Below the pieces are notes generated by a model. The model saw only the letters and a list, made by a program, of their open reading frames with translations. It ran no database searches and was not told the DNA's origin. A stretch of 15,121 bases of DNA from Sulfurimonas sp. GTDB lineage: Bacteria; Campylobacterota; Campylobacteria; Campylobacterales; Sulfurimonadaceae. A program made the translations under genes and the position numbers. The stretch is from positions 1-15,121 of the forward strand of contig WFPU01000254.1 in NCBI GenBank assembly GCA_015487435.1, written 5' to 3'. Positions 7,556-14,382 of the stretch are shown here, piece by piece (position 1 is the first letter of the stretch; each line of letters starts with the position of its first letter).

Positions 7556-8236
7556 TTATGCTTTATTATAAAGTCTCTTTTCAACAAGATTAGTATTACT
7601 AAAAATATTTTTTAAAGATTTTGCAAATGCTAAAACTGCTAAATCAACAAATGGTTCAATAATAACTACTAACATATAAGCAGATCCAAAACTAACAATA
7701 GATACTAAGTTTTCATACCCAAACCCTTGACCATAAAATGCCCAAAATGCAACCCATGAAACGATTCCAGCTTGATAAGCTATAGAAAGTTTAAGAACTT
7801 GGGAATACTTTAGTTCTGAATATACAATATCTTGAGGTATAATTTTTTTAGCCAAATAAGCAATTCCCATAAGTGGTACCATTAATGAAGTTATATTCAT
7901 TCCGTATTGAGGCATATCAAACGGTGAAAAAAACAAACTTTGAATTAGTAATCCTAATGCCAATCCAACAGCTGCAGGAGCTACTCCAAAGAGTAAGAAC
8001 AGTGTTGACCCCATAATCAAATGAACTTCCGAAACACCTACTGCATAGTGTGGAAACACTTCAAAAAATATAAATACCAACAATGTTGATATCACTACTT
8101 TAAACAAAAAAGAGATTATACTGCTTCCTTTAATATTATCATAAGAAAGCTTACCAGCGGTCAATACAGCAGCTGAGGCTGTTGCATACGATAAACCTAT
8201 CTTCGCAGCATCCACCATTCCCGGTTCTATATGCAT
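7556..8236 (-). CDS. cbiM: CbiM-type cobalt/nickel ECF transporter membrane component
   Basis: This is a 226-residue hydrophobic protein with about six membrane segments (near 8-28, 38-60, 72-98, 113-130, 146-168 and 175-205). It begins MHIEPG: in CbiM/NikM proteins the N-terminal amine and His2 bind the metal. The block SEVHLIMGSTLFLLFG (69-84) with His72, followed by GLLIQSLFF (95-103) and PQYGMNITSL (109-118), matches the second metal-ligand region and conserved loop of the family. It most likely brings Co2+ in for CbiK, its convergent neighbour. No CbiN, CbiQ or CbiO gene is in the window, so the energising parts are encoded elsewhere or absent; solitary CbiM(N) units with basal uptake are known. 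The ATG has AAAGGAAA 6 nt upstream. Cobalt rather than nickel is inferred from context. Confidence 0.82.
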   Translation of the reverse strand: MHIEPGMVDAAKIGLSYATASAAVLTAGKLSYDNIKGSSIISFLFKVVISTLLVFIFFEVFPHYAVGVSEVHLIMGSTLFLLFGVAPAAVGLALGLLIQSLFFSPFDMPQYGMNITSLMVPLMGIAYLAKKIIPQDIVYSELKYSQVLKLSIAYQAGIVSWVAFWAFYGQGFGYENLVSIVSFGSAYMLVVIIEPFVDLAVLAFAKSLKNIFSNTNLVEKRLYNKA

Positions 8237-8270
8237 ATTATTTCCTTTAAAATAAATATTGTATAATTGA

Positions 8271-8299
8271 ATTATAGCTAATTGATATGAATATCTACA
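8271..8299 (-). promoter_or_regulatory. Candidate promoter of cbiM
   Basis: Minus-strand TATAAT (plus 8271-8276) lies 17 nt after TGTAGA (plus 8294-8299). The -10 is perfect and the -35 weak, a common pattern in AT-rich Campylobacterota-like genomes. RNA would begin about 28 nt before the cbiM ATG, leaving no room for a riboswitch on this side. Confidence 0.4.
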
Positions 8300-8403
8300 A
8301 ATAATATACTTTCAATACATTAAAAAATATATATATGCTTGTTTAAGTACTTATAAGATAGTATTGCGAAAATATAACTATAAAATAAAGGTCTTAAATA
8401 AAA

Positions 8404-8534
8404 TGGTTCCTAAGGGATTTGGTAAGTATTACTTCTCATTAGCAGCAATTCAAGCATATATATCTTTATTAAAAATCTCAAAACTTAGTGTTTGTGTTTG
8501 CACACTTGGTGGAAAACCACTAACAATAAAGATA
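8404..8534 (+). promoter_or_regulatory. Structured leader RNA upstream of btuB; possible B12 riboswitch
   Basis: A 10-bp perfect inverted repeat, TATCTTTATT at 8461-8470 and its complement at 8525-8534, encloses two nested stems: AGTGT/ACACT (8487-8491, 8502-8506) and TTGGTGG/CCACTAA with an AAAA loop (8506-8512, 8517-8523); these share base 8506. Upstream, GGTTCC then AAGGGA (8405-8417) recall, loosely, the AGGGAA core of cobalamin riboswitches, and CACACTTGGTGGAAAA recalls the CACTG...GGTGGGAAG segment of E. coli btuB. The highly conserved core around GC..CCGCNACTGT and a clear B12 box are not found, so this is a weak resemblance. Position before a B12 receptor gene supports a regulatory leader. 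It may instead be a diverged or decayed riboswitch, or another RNA. Confidence 0.3.
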
Positions 8535-8554
8535 GCCTCCCCTCCCTCTTCATA

Positions 8555-8647
8555 GTCATTCTGAACTTGCACCCCAAGGGTATTTCCTATGGGCATTCAG
8601 AATCTAATCACACAATACATCAGATCCTAAATTAAATTCAGGATGAC
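8555..8647 (+). repeat. Two-hairpin palindromic repeat element, copy 1
   Basis: A 93-bp element bounded by near-perfect terminal inverted repeats GTCATTCTGAA and TTCAGGATGAC (10 of 11 match). The left half (8555-8606) is itself a hairpin, ATTCTGAA pairing with TTCAGAAT and enclosing a GC-richer loop. The right half holds ATCCT/AGGAT (8624-8628, 8640-8644). The form resembles dispersed GTCATTCTGAAC-type palindromic repeats or small MITEs seen in many bacterial genomes. Its left 52 bp recur, inverted and without mismatch, at 13495-13546. It lies between the presumed btuB leader and the btuB ribosome-binding site, so its hairpins would be in the btuB mRNA. Confidence 0.85.
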
Positions 8648-8673
8648 AAAATTTGAAAATAATGGAAATATAC

Positions 8674-10536
8674 ATGCAAAAAACAATTAAATACTCACTA
8701 ATAACAGTTGCTCTATTGAGCCAATTACACGCAAATAATCAATACACTTTAGACACTATAAATGTTACCGCATCCCAAGGCACAATACTAGATAAAAAAA
8801 ATATTACTGATAGTGTTAAAATCATTACAAAAGAGGCTATAAAAGAGTCTCGTGTTACTACTTTAGATGAAGCTCTTAATAAACTAGGTGGAATATCTAT
8901 AACTCAAAATGGTGGTATTGGTAAAAATACTTCTGTATTCCTTCGTGGTATGGATACAAGAAGACTTTTAGTTTTAATAGATGATGTTAGATACAATAAT
9001 CCGTCTTCATTAAAATCAACTGCTGATTTTTCACAAATTTTGCTTTACAATGTTGAGCAAATAGAGATAATTAAAGGTTCCCAATCTGGAATCTGGGGTT
9101 CAGATGCAAGTGGTGGTGTTATAAATATCATAACATCAAAAGCAAAAAAAGGATTTCATAGCATAGCTAATCTTGAATATGGTTCATATGATAGCATTAA
9201 AACATCTTTACAAACCTCTTACGCAACAGATAAATTTGACCTTTTAATAGGTGGCTTACTCTATTCAACTGATGGATTTTCAGCTGTTGAACCAAAACTC
9301 TCTGAAGCTAATTATAAAAAAAGATATGATGAGCTAGGCTTAGAAAAAGATTTATATAAAAATCGCTCTCTTAATGTAAAAATTGGATATGATTTAACAC
9401 AAAATGATAGAGTTGAAGCATCTATTCAAAGTATAGATTCAAATATTGATTTTGATTCATATAGTGGTAGTGCTGGAGATTCTGACATTCCAAATACAAA
9501 AATTAAAAATCGTTTTTACAATCTTGCTTACTCGCACAAAAATTCTCTTCATGATATAAAATTAAACTACAACCTTTCAACATTTGATCAAGATACACTT
9601 GGTAATGGCTGGGATGCTCAATATGTAGGTTCTATTAATGAAATAAAAATTGATGATAAAATCTCCTACATGCAAGATAGTTTTTTAAAAGCTGGTATCT
9701 CTTATCAAAAATTTAAGAGTGAAAAAGTTACAGCTAATGAAGAGGACAAAGAGTATGATTCTATATCTATCTTTGCGACAAATTACAACATGATAAAGTT
9801 ATTTTCTGACTCTAACACTATAATAACAGAATCTCTTCGTTATGACAGATATGATGAGTTTGACAACTCTTTAACTGGAAAAATTGGTATCAAACAGTTT
9901 ATAGATAATAATTTTTATATCAGTGCAAATATTGGTACTGGTTACAATGTACCCACTATGAGTCAGTTGTATAATCAATACTGGGGAGATGATACTCTAA
10001 AACCAGAGAAATCTTTAACAAGTGATATAACTATTGGAAATAATACTATCTGGATAACAGGTTTTTATAATGAGATTACAGATTTAATAGATTATAATTA
10101 TACTACATGGAAATATTCTCAGTTTGATGGGGTATCTAAATTTAGAGGTATTGAGATTGGTTATGAAGATTATTTTTTAGATAAAATTGGTGTAAATGCG
10201 ATGTATACTTATGTAAAGACAGAAGATGCAGATGGAGAATCACTTGCTCGTCGTCCAAAAGTGCAAGTTGATATGTCAGCTACATATTATCTATCAGATG
10301 GTTTTGACTTAGGTTTAAATGCACAATATATTGGCACTCGATATGATTCAGCAAATGAACAGGGTGCTCAAACTGGAAAATATACAGTTGTAAACTTTGT
10401 AACAAATATAAAAATTGATAATTCAATCACTGTTTATGCTAAAATTGATAATATCACAGATAAATATTATCAAAGTGTTGATGGATATGCTACAGCTGGG
10501 CGTAGTTTATATCTTGGATTAAATGCTTCGTATTAG
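8674..10536 (+). CDS. btuB: TonB-dependent outer-membrane corrinoid receptor (BtuB-like)
   Basis: This 620-residue receptor imports corrinoids across the outer membrane using TonB energy. Residues 1-20 are a signal peptide (cleavage likely after QLHA). A TonB box LDTINVTA (26-33) follows, then the plug domain (about 43-157) with FLRGMDTRRLLVLIDDVRYN (89-108), QIEIIKGSQSGIWGSDASGG (129-148) and INIIT. The remainder is a beta-barrel of alternating strands ending in an aromatic residue (LNASY), as the BAM machinery prefers. I chose ATG 8674 with GGAAA 5-7 nt upstream; TTG 8653 and ATG 8662 in frame are less likely because they add charged residues before the signal peptide. Substrate is inferred from the following btuFDC genes and the cbi setting; the barrel alone does not identify it. 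Total length is near E. coli BtuB (594 mature residues). Confidence 0.88.
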   Translation: MQKTIKYSLITVALLSQLHANNQYTLDTINVTASQGTILDKKNITDSVKIITKEAIKESRVTTLDEALNKLGGISITQNGGIGKNTSVFLRGMDTRRLLVLIDDVRYNNPSSLKSTADFSQILLYNVEQIEIIKGSQSGIWGSDASGGVINIITSKAKKGFHSIANLEYGSYDSIKTSLQTSYATDKFDLLIGGLLYSTDGFSAVEPKLSEANYKKRYDELGLEKDLYKNRSLNVKIGYDLTQNDRVEASIQSIDSNIDFDSYSGSAGDSDIPNTKIKNRFYNLAYSHKNSLHDIKLNYNLSTFDQDTLGNGWDAQYVGSINEIKIDDKISYMQDSFLKAGISYQKFKSEKVTANEEDKEYDSISIFATNYNMIKLFSDSNTIITESLRYDRYDEFDNSLTGKIGIKQFIDNNFYISANIGTGYNVPTMSQLYNQYWGDDTLKPEKSLTSDITIGNNTIWITGFYNEITDLIDYNYTTWKYSQFDGVSKFRGIEIGYEDYFLDKIGVNAMYTYVKTEDADGESLARRPKVQVDMSATYYLSDGFDLGLNAQYIGTRYDSANEQGAQTGKYTVVNFVTNIKIDNSITVYAKIDNITDKYYQSVDGYATAGRSLYLGLNASY

Positions 10537-10544
10537 AGGATAAC

Positions 10545-11360
10545 ATGAGTATAAAAACTTTTTTAATAACTCTTTTTTTTATACTCAACCTATCGGCTAG
10601 TGAGAGAATAATCTCTCTTAGCCCATCTATAACAGAGATAGTTTATGCCCTAAAAAAAGGCGATGAGATGGTTGGAACTAGCAGCTACTCTCTTCATCCA
10701 AAAGAGGCACAAAATCTACCTATAGTTGGTGGATATGAAAATCCAAATTTAGAAAGAATTCTTGCATTATCTCCAACTTTGGTTATTGGGCAAAGCTATA
10801 GCCAAAACACACTAGAAAAACTTAAAAAATTTAATATTAAAACATTGCAATTAGATTTAAAAACTATCAAAAATATCAAAAAATCAATAACTTTACTTGC
10901 TAAAAATTTAAACTCTAGCAACGATAATGTACTCATTCAAAATATAGATTCTTCTATAGAAAATGCTACAAAATCAAAAAAACCCCACTCAGTTATGATA
11001 GTTTATGGTCTTCGTGAAGATTTGCGGAATGCAACATATATAGCTGGACACAACATCTTTTTTGAAGATATAATTTTAGAGTGCGGAAACACTAACGCAT
11101 ACACTAACACTAACACTAACCAACCCGTACTTAGTTATGAAAATACTATTGCCATAAACCCAGATCAAATCATAATCCTACACTCACATGCTACTGAGGC
11201 AAATGTAGATGTAAAAAAAGCACTTAAAAACTGGTACTCTCTACCAACTAATGCTTCAAAAAATAACAGAATTTCTATATTAGATGAAGATTACTTACAT
11301 ATACCCTCTCATCGCGTTGCACTTACTATAAAACGACTTTGTGGTGAGATGAATGATTAA
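10545..11360 (+). CDS. btuF: Periplasmic cobalamin-binding protein BtuF
   Basis: A 271-residue class III (cluster A-II) binding protein that captures corrinoid in the periplasm and delivers it to BtuCD. The signal peptide covers residues 1-18 or 19 (hydrophobic TFLITLFFILNLSAS). The mature protein opens ERIISLSPSITEIVYAL, a close match to BtuF/FhuD-type proteins, then VGGYENPNLERILALSPTLVI. Because the leader has no lipobox cysteine it should be soluble. AGAGGATAAC immediately precedes the ATG, 8 bp after btuB. Its 3' end overlaps btuD by 8 bp. The stretch NTNAYTNTNTN in the C-terminal lobe is encoded by a hexanucleotide repeat. A haem or siderophore ligand cannot be excluded from sequence alone. 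Confidence 0.87.
   Translation: MSIKTFLITLFFILNLSASERIISLSPSITEIVYALKKGDEMVGTSSYSLHPKEAQNLPIVGGYENPNLERILALSPTLVIGQSYSQNTLEKLKKFNIKTLQLDLKTIKNIKKSITLLAKNLNSSNDNVLIQNIDSSIENATKSKKPHSVMIVYGLREDLRNATYIAGHNIFFEDIILECGNTNAYTNTNTNQPVLSYENTIAINPDQIIILHSHATEANVDVKKALKNWYSLPTNASKNNRISILDEDYLHIPSHRVALTIKRLCGEMND
11103..11120 (+). repeat. ACTAAC hexanucleotide repeat in btuF
   Basis: Three perfect tandem ACTAAC units, with a fourth imperfect one just upstream (11091-11096), encode alternating Thr and Asn in BtuF. Because the unit is 6 bp, gain or loss of units would keep the frame and change only loop length. The segment lies just before the conserved NPDQIIIL strand, where family members vary in length. 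Confidence 0.7.
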
Positions 11361-12078
11361 GATAAACAACTTATTATGTAAGTTTAATAAAAAAATCATA
11401 CTTGATAATATAAATCTTGATATAAAAAGTCATCTTAGCATCTTAGGTGCAAATGGAAGTGGGAAAAGTACCTTAGCTAAATCTATTTGCTCACTAACAA
11501 AACATGATGGGGAAATTTTAATAGATTCTAAAAATATCAAGGAACTCTCATTAACTCAAAGAGCAAAGCTCATCTCTTATGTACCTGCAAAATTAGAGAT
11601 ATATGAGCAATTTATTACAGTTGAAGAGTTTGTATTACTTGGTAGGTTTACACATAAAAAAAGCTTTTTTGATTACTCCAAAAAAGATAAAAACATCACA
11701 AAACAAACTTTAGAATTTTTAAATATAGATTACCTTAAAAATCATCTGCTACATTCACTTAGCTCAGGAGAGCAACAACTTGTTTTAATCGCTCAGGCAT
11801 TAACAACACAAAGTAAAATCATCATTTTTGATGAGCCAACAGCTAATCTTGACCCCCATAACTCTAAAATAATTGCTGAACACATTAAAGGATTAAAAAA
11901 TTATCATCAAATCATCTTAATCACTCACGATTTGCATCTAGCATCTTATGTGGATTCAGAAGTTCTTTTTATCAAAGATACCAATGCCAAACTTTATACA
12001 GATGAATTTTTTAAAGATGAGACATTGAGTAAACTTTATGGTGTAAAATTTAACGATATGGTAGCCTTATATGATTAA
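11353..12078 (+). CDS. btuD: Corrinoid ABC transporter ATPase BtuD
   Basis: The 241-residue nucleotide-binding subunit powers BtuC. Walker A is GANGSGKST (32-40), the ABC signature LSSGE (136-140), Walker B IIIFDEP (156-162), and the switch histidine is His192 in ITHD. The Q-loop region reads SYVPAKLEIYEQFITVEEFV, with Ala79 where most ABC ATPases have Gln (YVPQ). It overlaps btuF by 8 bp and btuC by 8 bp, consistent with coupled translation of the transporter. Iron-siderophore ATPases (FecE/FhuC) are close relatives; the corrinoid assignment rests on the operon context. Confidence 0.87.
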   Translation: MIKINNLLCKFNKKIILDNINLDIKSHLSILGANGSGKSTLAKSICSLTKHDGEILIDSKNIKELSLTQRAKLISYVPAKLEIYEQFITVEEFVLLGRFTHKKSFFDYSKKDKNITKQTLEFLNIDYLKNHLLHSLSSGEQQLVLIAQALTTQSKIIIFDEPTANLDPHNSKIIAEHIKGLKNYHQIILITHDLHLASYVDSEVLFIKDTNAKLYTDEFFKDETLSKLYGVKFNDMVALYD

Positions 12079-13036
12079 GTTTATTTTGTGGATTTTTCTT
12101 ATGAGCATCTTGATATTATCTCCATTTATTGGTGCTGTAAATCTTGAATTTCGAGAAATATTTATACAAGATTCTTTAAGCTCTCAAATCTTTTTTGACC
12201 TTAGAGTCCCTAGGGTTTTGTTTACATTTTTTGCTGGTAGTATTTTAGCTCTTAGTGGATTAGTATTTCAAACATTATTTAGAAATGCACTTATGACCCC
12301 TTATACTTTAGGAATCTCTAGTGGAGCTGTTTTAGGAGCTGGAATTGCTATAAAACTTGGACTTGGAAGTTTAGTATTTGGTATAGCTGCCATAAGTGTA
12401 TTTGGTTTTTTTGGGGCTATGTTTACTGTATTTTTACTCATATATCTATCACGATTTTTACAAAGTTCTCAACAGCAGTCTCTCCTTCTTTTAGGAATAG
12501 CACTATCACTTTTCTACACCTCATGTTTGATGATAATCTTCTACCTTGGTTCAGCTATGCAAAATGATATGTTAATCCGCTTCACAATGGGTTCACTCTC
12601 TGTTATTGGTTGGAACTATCCTATTGCACTTGGAACTATAGCTTTTGTATTTTTCTTATGCGTATATATTTACAGATTTGAGCTTCAGTTACTTAGTGTA
12701 TCGGATGAGAGTGCCACGATGAAAGGGGTAGATACTAAAAGAGTTACGCTCATTCTTTTAACTGCCTCTTCTCTTGGCATTGGAATACTTGTGAGCATTA
12801 GTGGTCCTATTGGGTTTATAGGGCTTATTGTGCCTCACATCGTTGCTAAACTACATCCCACTACTGTAAACAACCGCATCTTAAAAACAGCGTTATTTGG
12901 TGGATTTTTTTTAGTCTTTTGTGACACTATAGTTAGGCTGATTTCCACTCAAAGTGAACTACCTATCGGAATTATTACCGCACTTATCGGTGGTCCATTT
13001 TTCATATATCTAATCATAAAAAAGGCTTCTGCATGA
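12071..13036 (+). CDS. btuC: Corrinoid ABC transporter permease BtuC
   Basis: A 321-residue FecCD-family permease with about ten membrane helices, starting with one at residues 3-23. Family blocks are LRVPRVLFTFFAGS (43-56), GLVFQTLFRNALMTPYTLG (63-81), ISSGAVLGAG, and near the C-terminus ISGPIGFIGLIVPHI, which includes the cytoplasmic loop contacting the ATPase. Two copies would pair with two BtuD. The overlap of 8 bp with btuD and the ATGA overlap with the next gene show a single operon. Length is normal for BtuC/FecD (about 320-340). Confidence 0.88.
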   Translation: MIKFILWIFLMSILILSPFIGAVNLEFREIFIQDSLSSQIFFDLRVPRVLFTFFAGSILALSGLVFQTLFRNALMTPYTLGISSGAVLGAGIAIKLGLGSLVFGIAAISVFGFFGAMFTVFLLIYLSRFLQSSQQQSLLLLGIALSLFYTSCLMIIFYLGSAMQNDMLIRFTMGSLSVIGWNYPIALGTIAFVFFLCVYIYRFELQLLSVSDESATMKGVDTKRVTLILLTASSLGIGILVSISGPIGFIGLIVPHIVAKLHPTTVNNRILKTALFGGFFLVFCDTIVRLISTQSELPIGIITALIGGPFFIYLIIKKASA

Positions 13037-13461
13037 GTTATATATCTTGGTTTAACAATCACGCCATCAAACATAAAAAGATAGTAGATAAACTCTTAAA
13101 TAAGAACTACACACAAGAGCAAATAGTAAAATATTTTGACTTTGATAACATGGTAAAAAATGAAGTAAAGTTTTGTCCACTCTATAAAAAAAATACAAAA
13201 TGTCATGATATGGAGAGCTTAAACTGTTACCTCTGCGCTTGTCCAAACTTTCGCTTTAACGATGAAGGTTTAGACATTTATAATGGATTCAAAATACTGA
13301 GTAAATGTGAGATAAATAATGGAGAAAAACTAAAAGCTAAAGATGCTATACATCAAAATTGTTCATCATGTAATGTTCCCCATTATGAAGAGTTTGTTGT
13401 AAAAAATTTTGATGTTAAGTGGAAAAAAATTATGTGTAAGTGTTATACTACTAAAGTGTAA
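13033..13461 (+). CDS. Cysteine-rich small metal-binding protein of B12 clusters
   Basis: This 142-residue soluble protein has ten cysteines (48, 57, 65, 68, 70, 92, 110, 113, 135, 137) plus His58 and His117. The order CPLY...CHD...NCYLCACPNF...C...CSSCNVPH matches the Cys-rich small domain (zf-like, Pfam PF04071) that I recall from B12-related gene neighbourhoods. Residues 1-45 are a helical, basic region without cysteines. The spacing of the cysteines suits zinc or an iron-sulfur cluster; which is unknown. It starts inside btuC (ATGA overlap), so it belongs to the btu operon. A role in cobalt or corrinoid handling is inferred from context only. Confidence 0.75.
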   Translation: MSYISWFNNHAIKHKKIVDKLLNKNYTQEQIVKYFDFDNMVKNEVKFCPLYKKNTKCHDMESLNCYLCACPNFRFNDEGLDIYNGFKILSKCEINNGEKLKAKDAIHQNCSSCNVPHYEEFVVKNFDVKWKKIMCKCYTTKV

Positions 13462-13494
13462 CTTCATAATGGAACTCTTTGAAGAATTGGTTAA

Positions 13495-13546
13495 TAGATT
13501 CTGAATGCCCATAGGAAATACCCTTGGGGTGCAAGTTCAGAATGAC
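13495..13546 (-). repeat. Palindromic repeat, copy 2 (partial, inverted)
   Basis: These 52 bp are the exact reverse complement of 8555-8606, the left hairpin half of the element before btuB. The right half is missing: sequence beyond 13495 shows no match. It lies between the Cys-rich gene and the kinase gene, 41 bp before the kinase start. It may act as an mRNA-stabilising or terminating hairpin at the end of the btu operon, but has no U-tract. The remainder of this 126-bp gap shows no further feature except a purine-rich ribosome-binding stretch (AAAAGGAAA) before the kinase. Confidence 0.88.
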
Positions 13547-13587
13547 GAAATTAATAAATCTCGATATATAAAAGGAAAAATAATTAA

Positions 13588-14382
13588 ATGGGTGTAATCA
13601 CTATTATCTCGCTTGATGAACTAAATAAGCTATTTCCAACTTATAACTTCACAAAAATAACCCCTACAATATCCGGCATAATAGATACAACCTATATAGT
13701 TTACACTAATTCAACAAGCTATATTTTAAAAAAATATGAAAGGGATATTGCAGATAAAATAAACAAAAACATACTGCTTTTAAGTATACTAAAATCAGCT
13801 GGTTTAAATGTACCAATATATATCGATAAAAAGGATGAATGGTATCTATATGAAAGACTCAAAGGTGAGCAACCCAAAGTAGTAAAAAATTATCATATAC
13901 AACTTGTAGCTAGATTTTTATCCAAAATGCACAAAGAGACTTCTAAAATAACCTGCGATTCAAATAAAATTATGCAAGACGAAATCTCAGAAGCACTAAA
14001 ATATATTAAAGCAAATTTTTTCATTTACTATAAAAAATTTGAATTTTTAAAGCATCTCATACACAAAAAAGACGGTATTATTCATGGAGATATTTTCAAA
14101 GACAATACGGTTTTTAATAATAAAAAAATAGGTGTAATAGATTTCATAGATTCTTCATGTGGAACTTTTGCTTATGATGTTGCCATAGCACTCGTTGGAT
14201 TTGATGTTAAAACAGATAATAACTATTTTATAAATCTATTTTTAAGAAATTACAATCAGCATGCACCAAAAAAACTAAAAAAATCAGATGTTATACAAAA
14301 TATGATATTTGCTTCTCGTTTTTTTACACTAAAAAGAATCCACAAATATAAAAATACCTCTAGAGCAAAAGAGTTATTATGA
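13588..14382 (+). CDS. APH/type II homoserine kinase-fold kinase, candidate L-threonine (or serine) kinase for cobamide linker
   Basis: The 264-residue protein has the aminoglycoside-phosphotransferase kinase fold and most resembles type II homoserine kinases (ThrB). The N-lobe contains ISGIIDTTYIVYT and YILKKYE with a likely ATP-binding Lys48 or Lys49. The catalytic loop is IIHGDIFKDN (164-173), with Asp168 as base and Asn173, followed by GVIDFIDSS with metal-binding Asp185, then FAYDVAIALVGF, a ThrB-like block. It is shorter than ThrB (about 300-320). Its stop overlaps the cobD start (ATGA), so the two are coexpressed. CobD needs L-threonine phosphate, made in Salmonella by PduX, a GHMP kinase of unrelated fold, and none is seen here. 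I infer that this kinase phosphorylates L-threonine, or L-serine. Homoserine kinase for ordinary threonine synthesis is the main alternative. Confidence 0.75.
   Translation: MGVITIISLDELNKLFPTYNFTKITPTISGIIDTTYIVYTNSTSYILKKYERDIADKINKNILLLSILKSAGLNVPIYIDKKDEWYLYERLKGEQPKVVKNYHIQLVARFLSKMHKETSKITCDSNKIMQDEISEALKYIKANFFIYYKKFEFLKHLIHKKDGIIHGDIFKDNTVFNNKKIGVIDFIDSSCGTFAYDVAIALVGFDVKTDNNYFINLFLRNYNQHAPKKLKKSDVIQNMIFASRFFTLKRIHKYKNTSRAKELL

Larger units (their letters stand above)
8237..8673. other. 437-bp intergenic region between cbiM and btuB
   Basis: This divergent gap contains, left to right, the cbiM ribosome-binding site and promoter (8240-8300), an AT-rich stretch that may hold the btuB promoter (TATAAA at 8379-8384 is one candidate -10), a folded leader-like segment (8404-8534), a pyrimidine-rich run around 8534-8550, and a two-part palindromic repeat (8555-8647) ending 26 nt before the btuB start. 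A 63-codon open frame at 8364-8555 overlaps the folded segment; it has no good ribosome-binding site or recognisable domain and I do not call it a gene. Confidence 0.7.

Noticed and set aside
8364..8555. 63-codon open frame before btuB
   Set aside because: No recognisable domain and no good ribosome-binding site; it coincides with the folded leader-like region and reads into the repeat boundary, so an RNA explanation is preferred.
8653..8673. Earlier TTG and ATG starts for btuB
   Set aside because: The ATG at 8674 has the better-spaced GGAAA and gives a standard signal peptide beginning MQKTIKYSLI.
8555..13546. Composite transposon carrying the btu operon
   Set aside because: The flanking repeats are short, no transposase or integrase is present, and copy 2 is only half an element.
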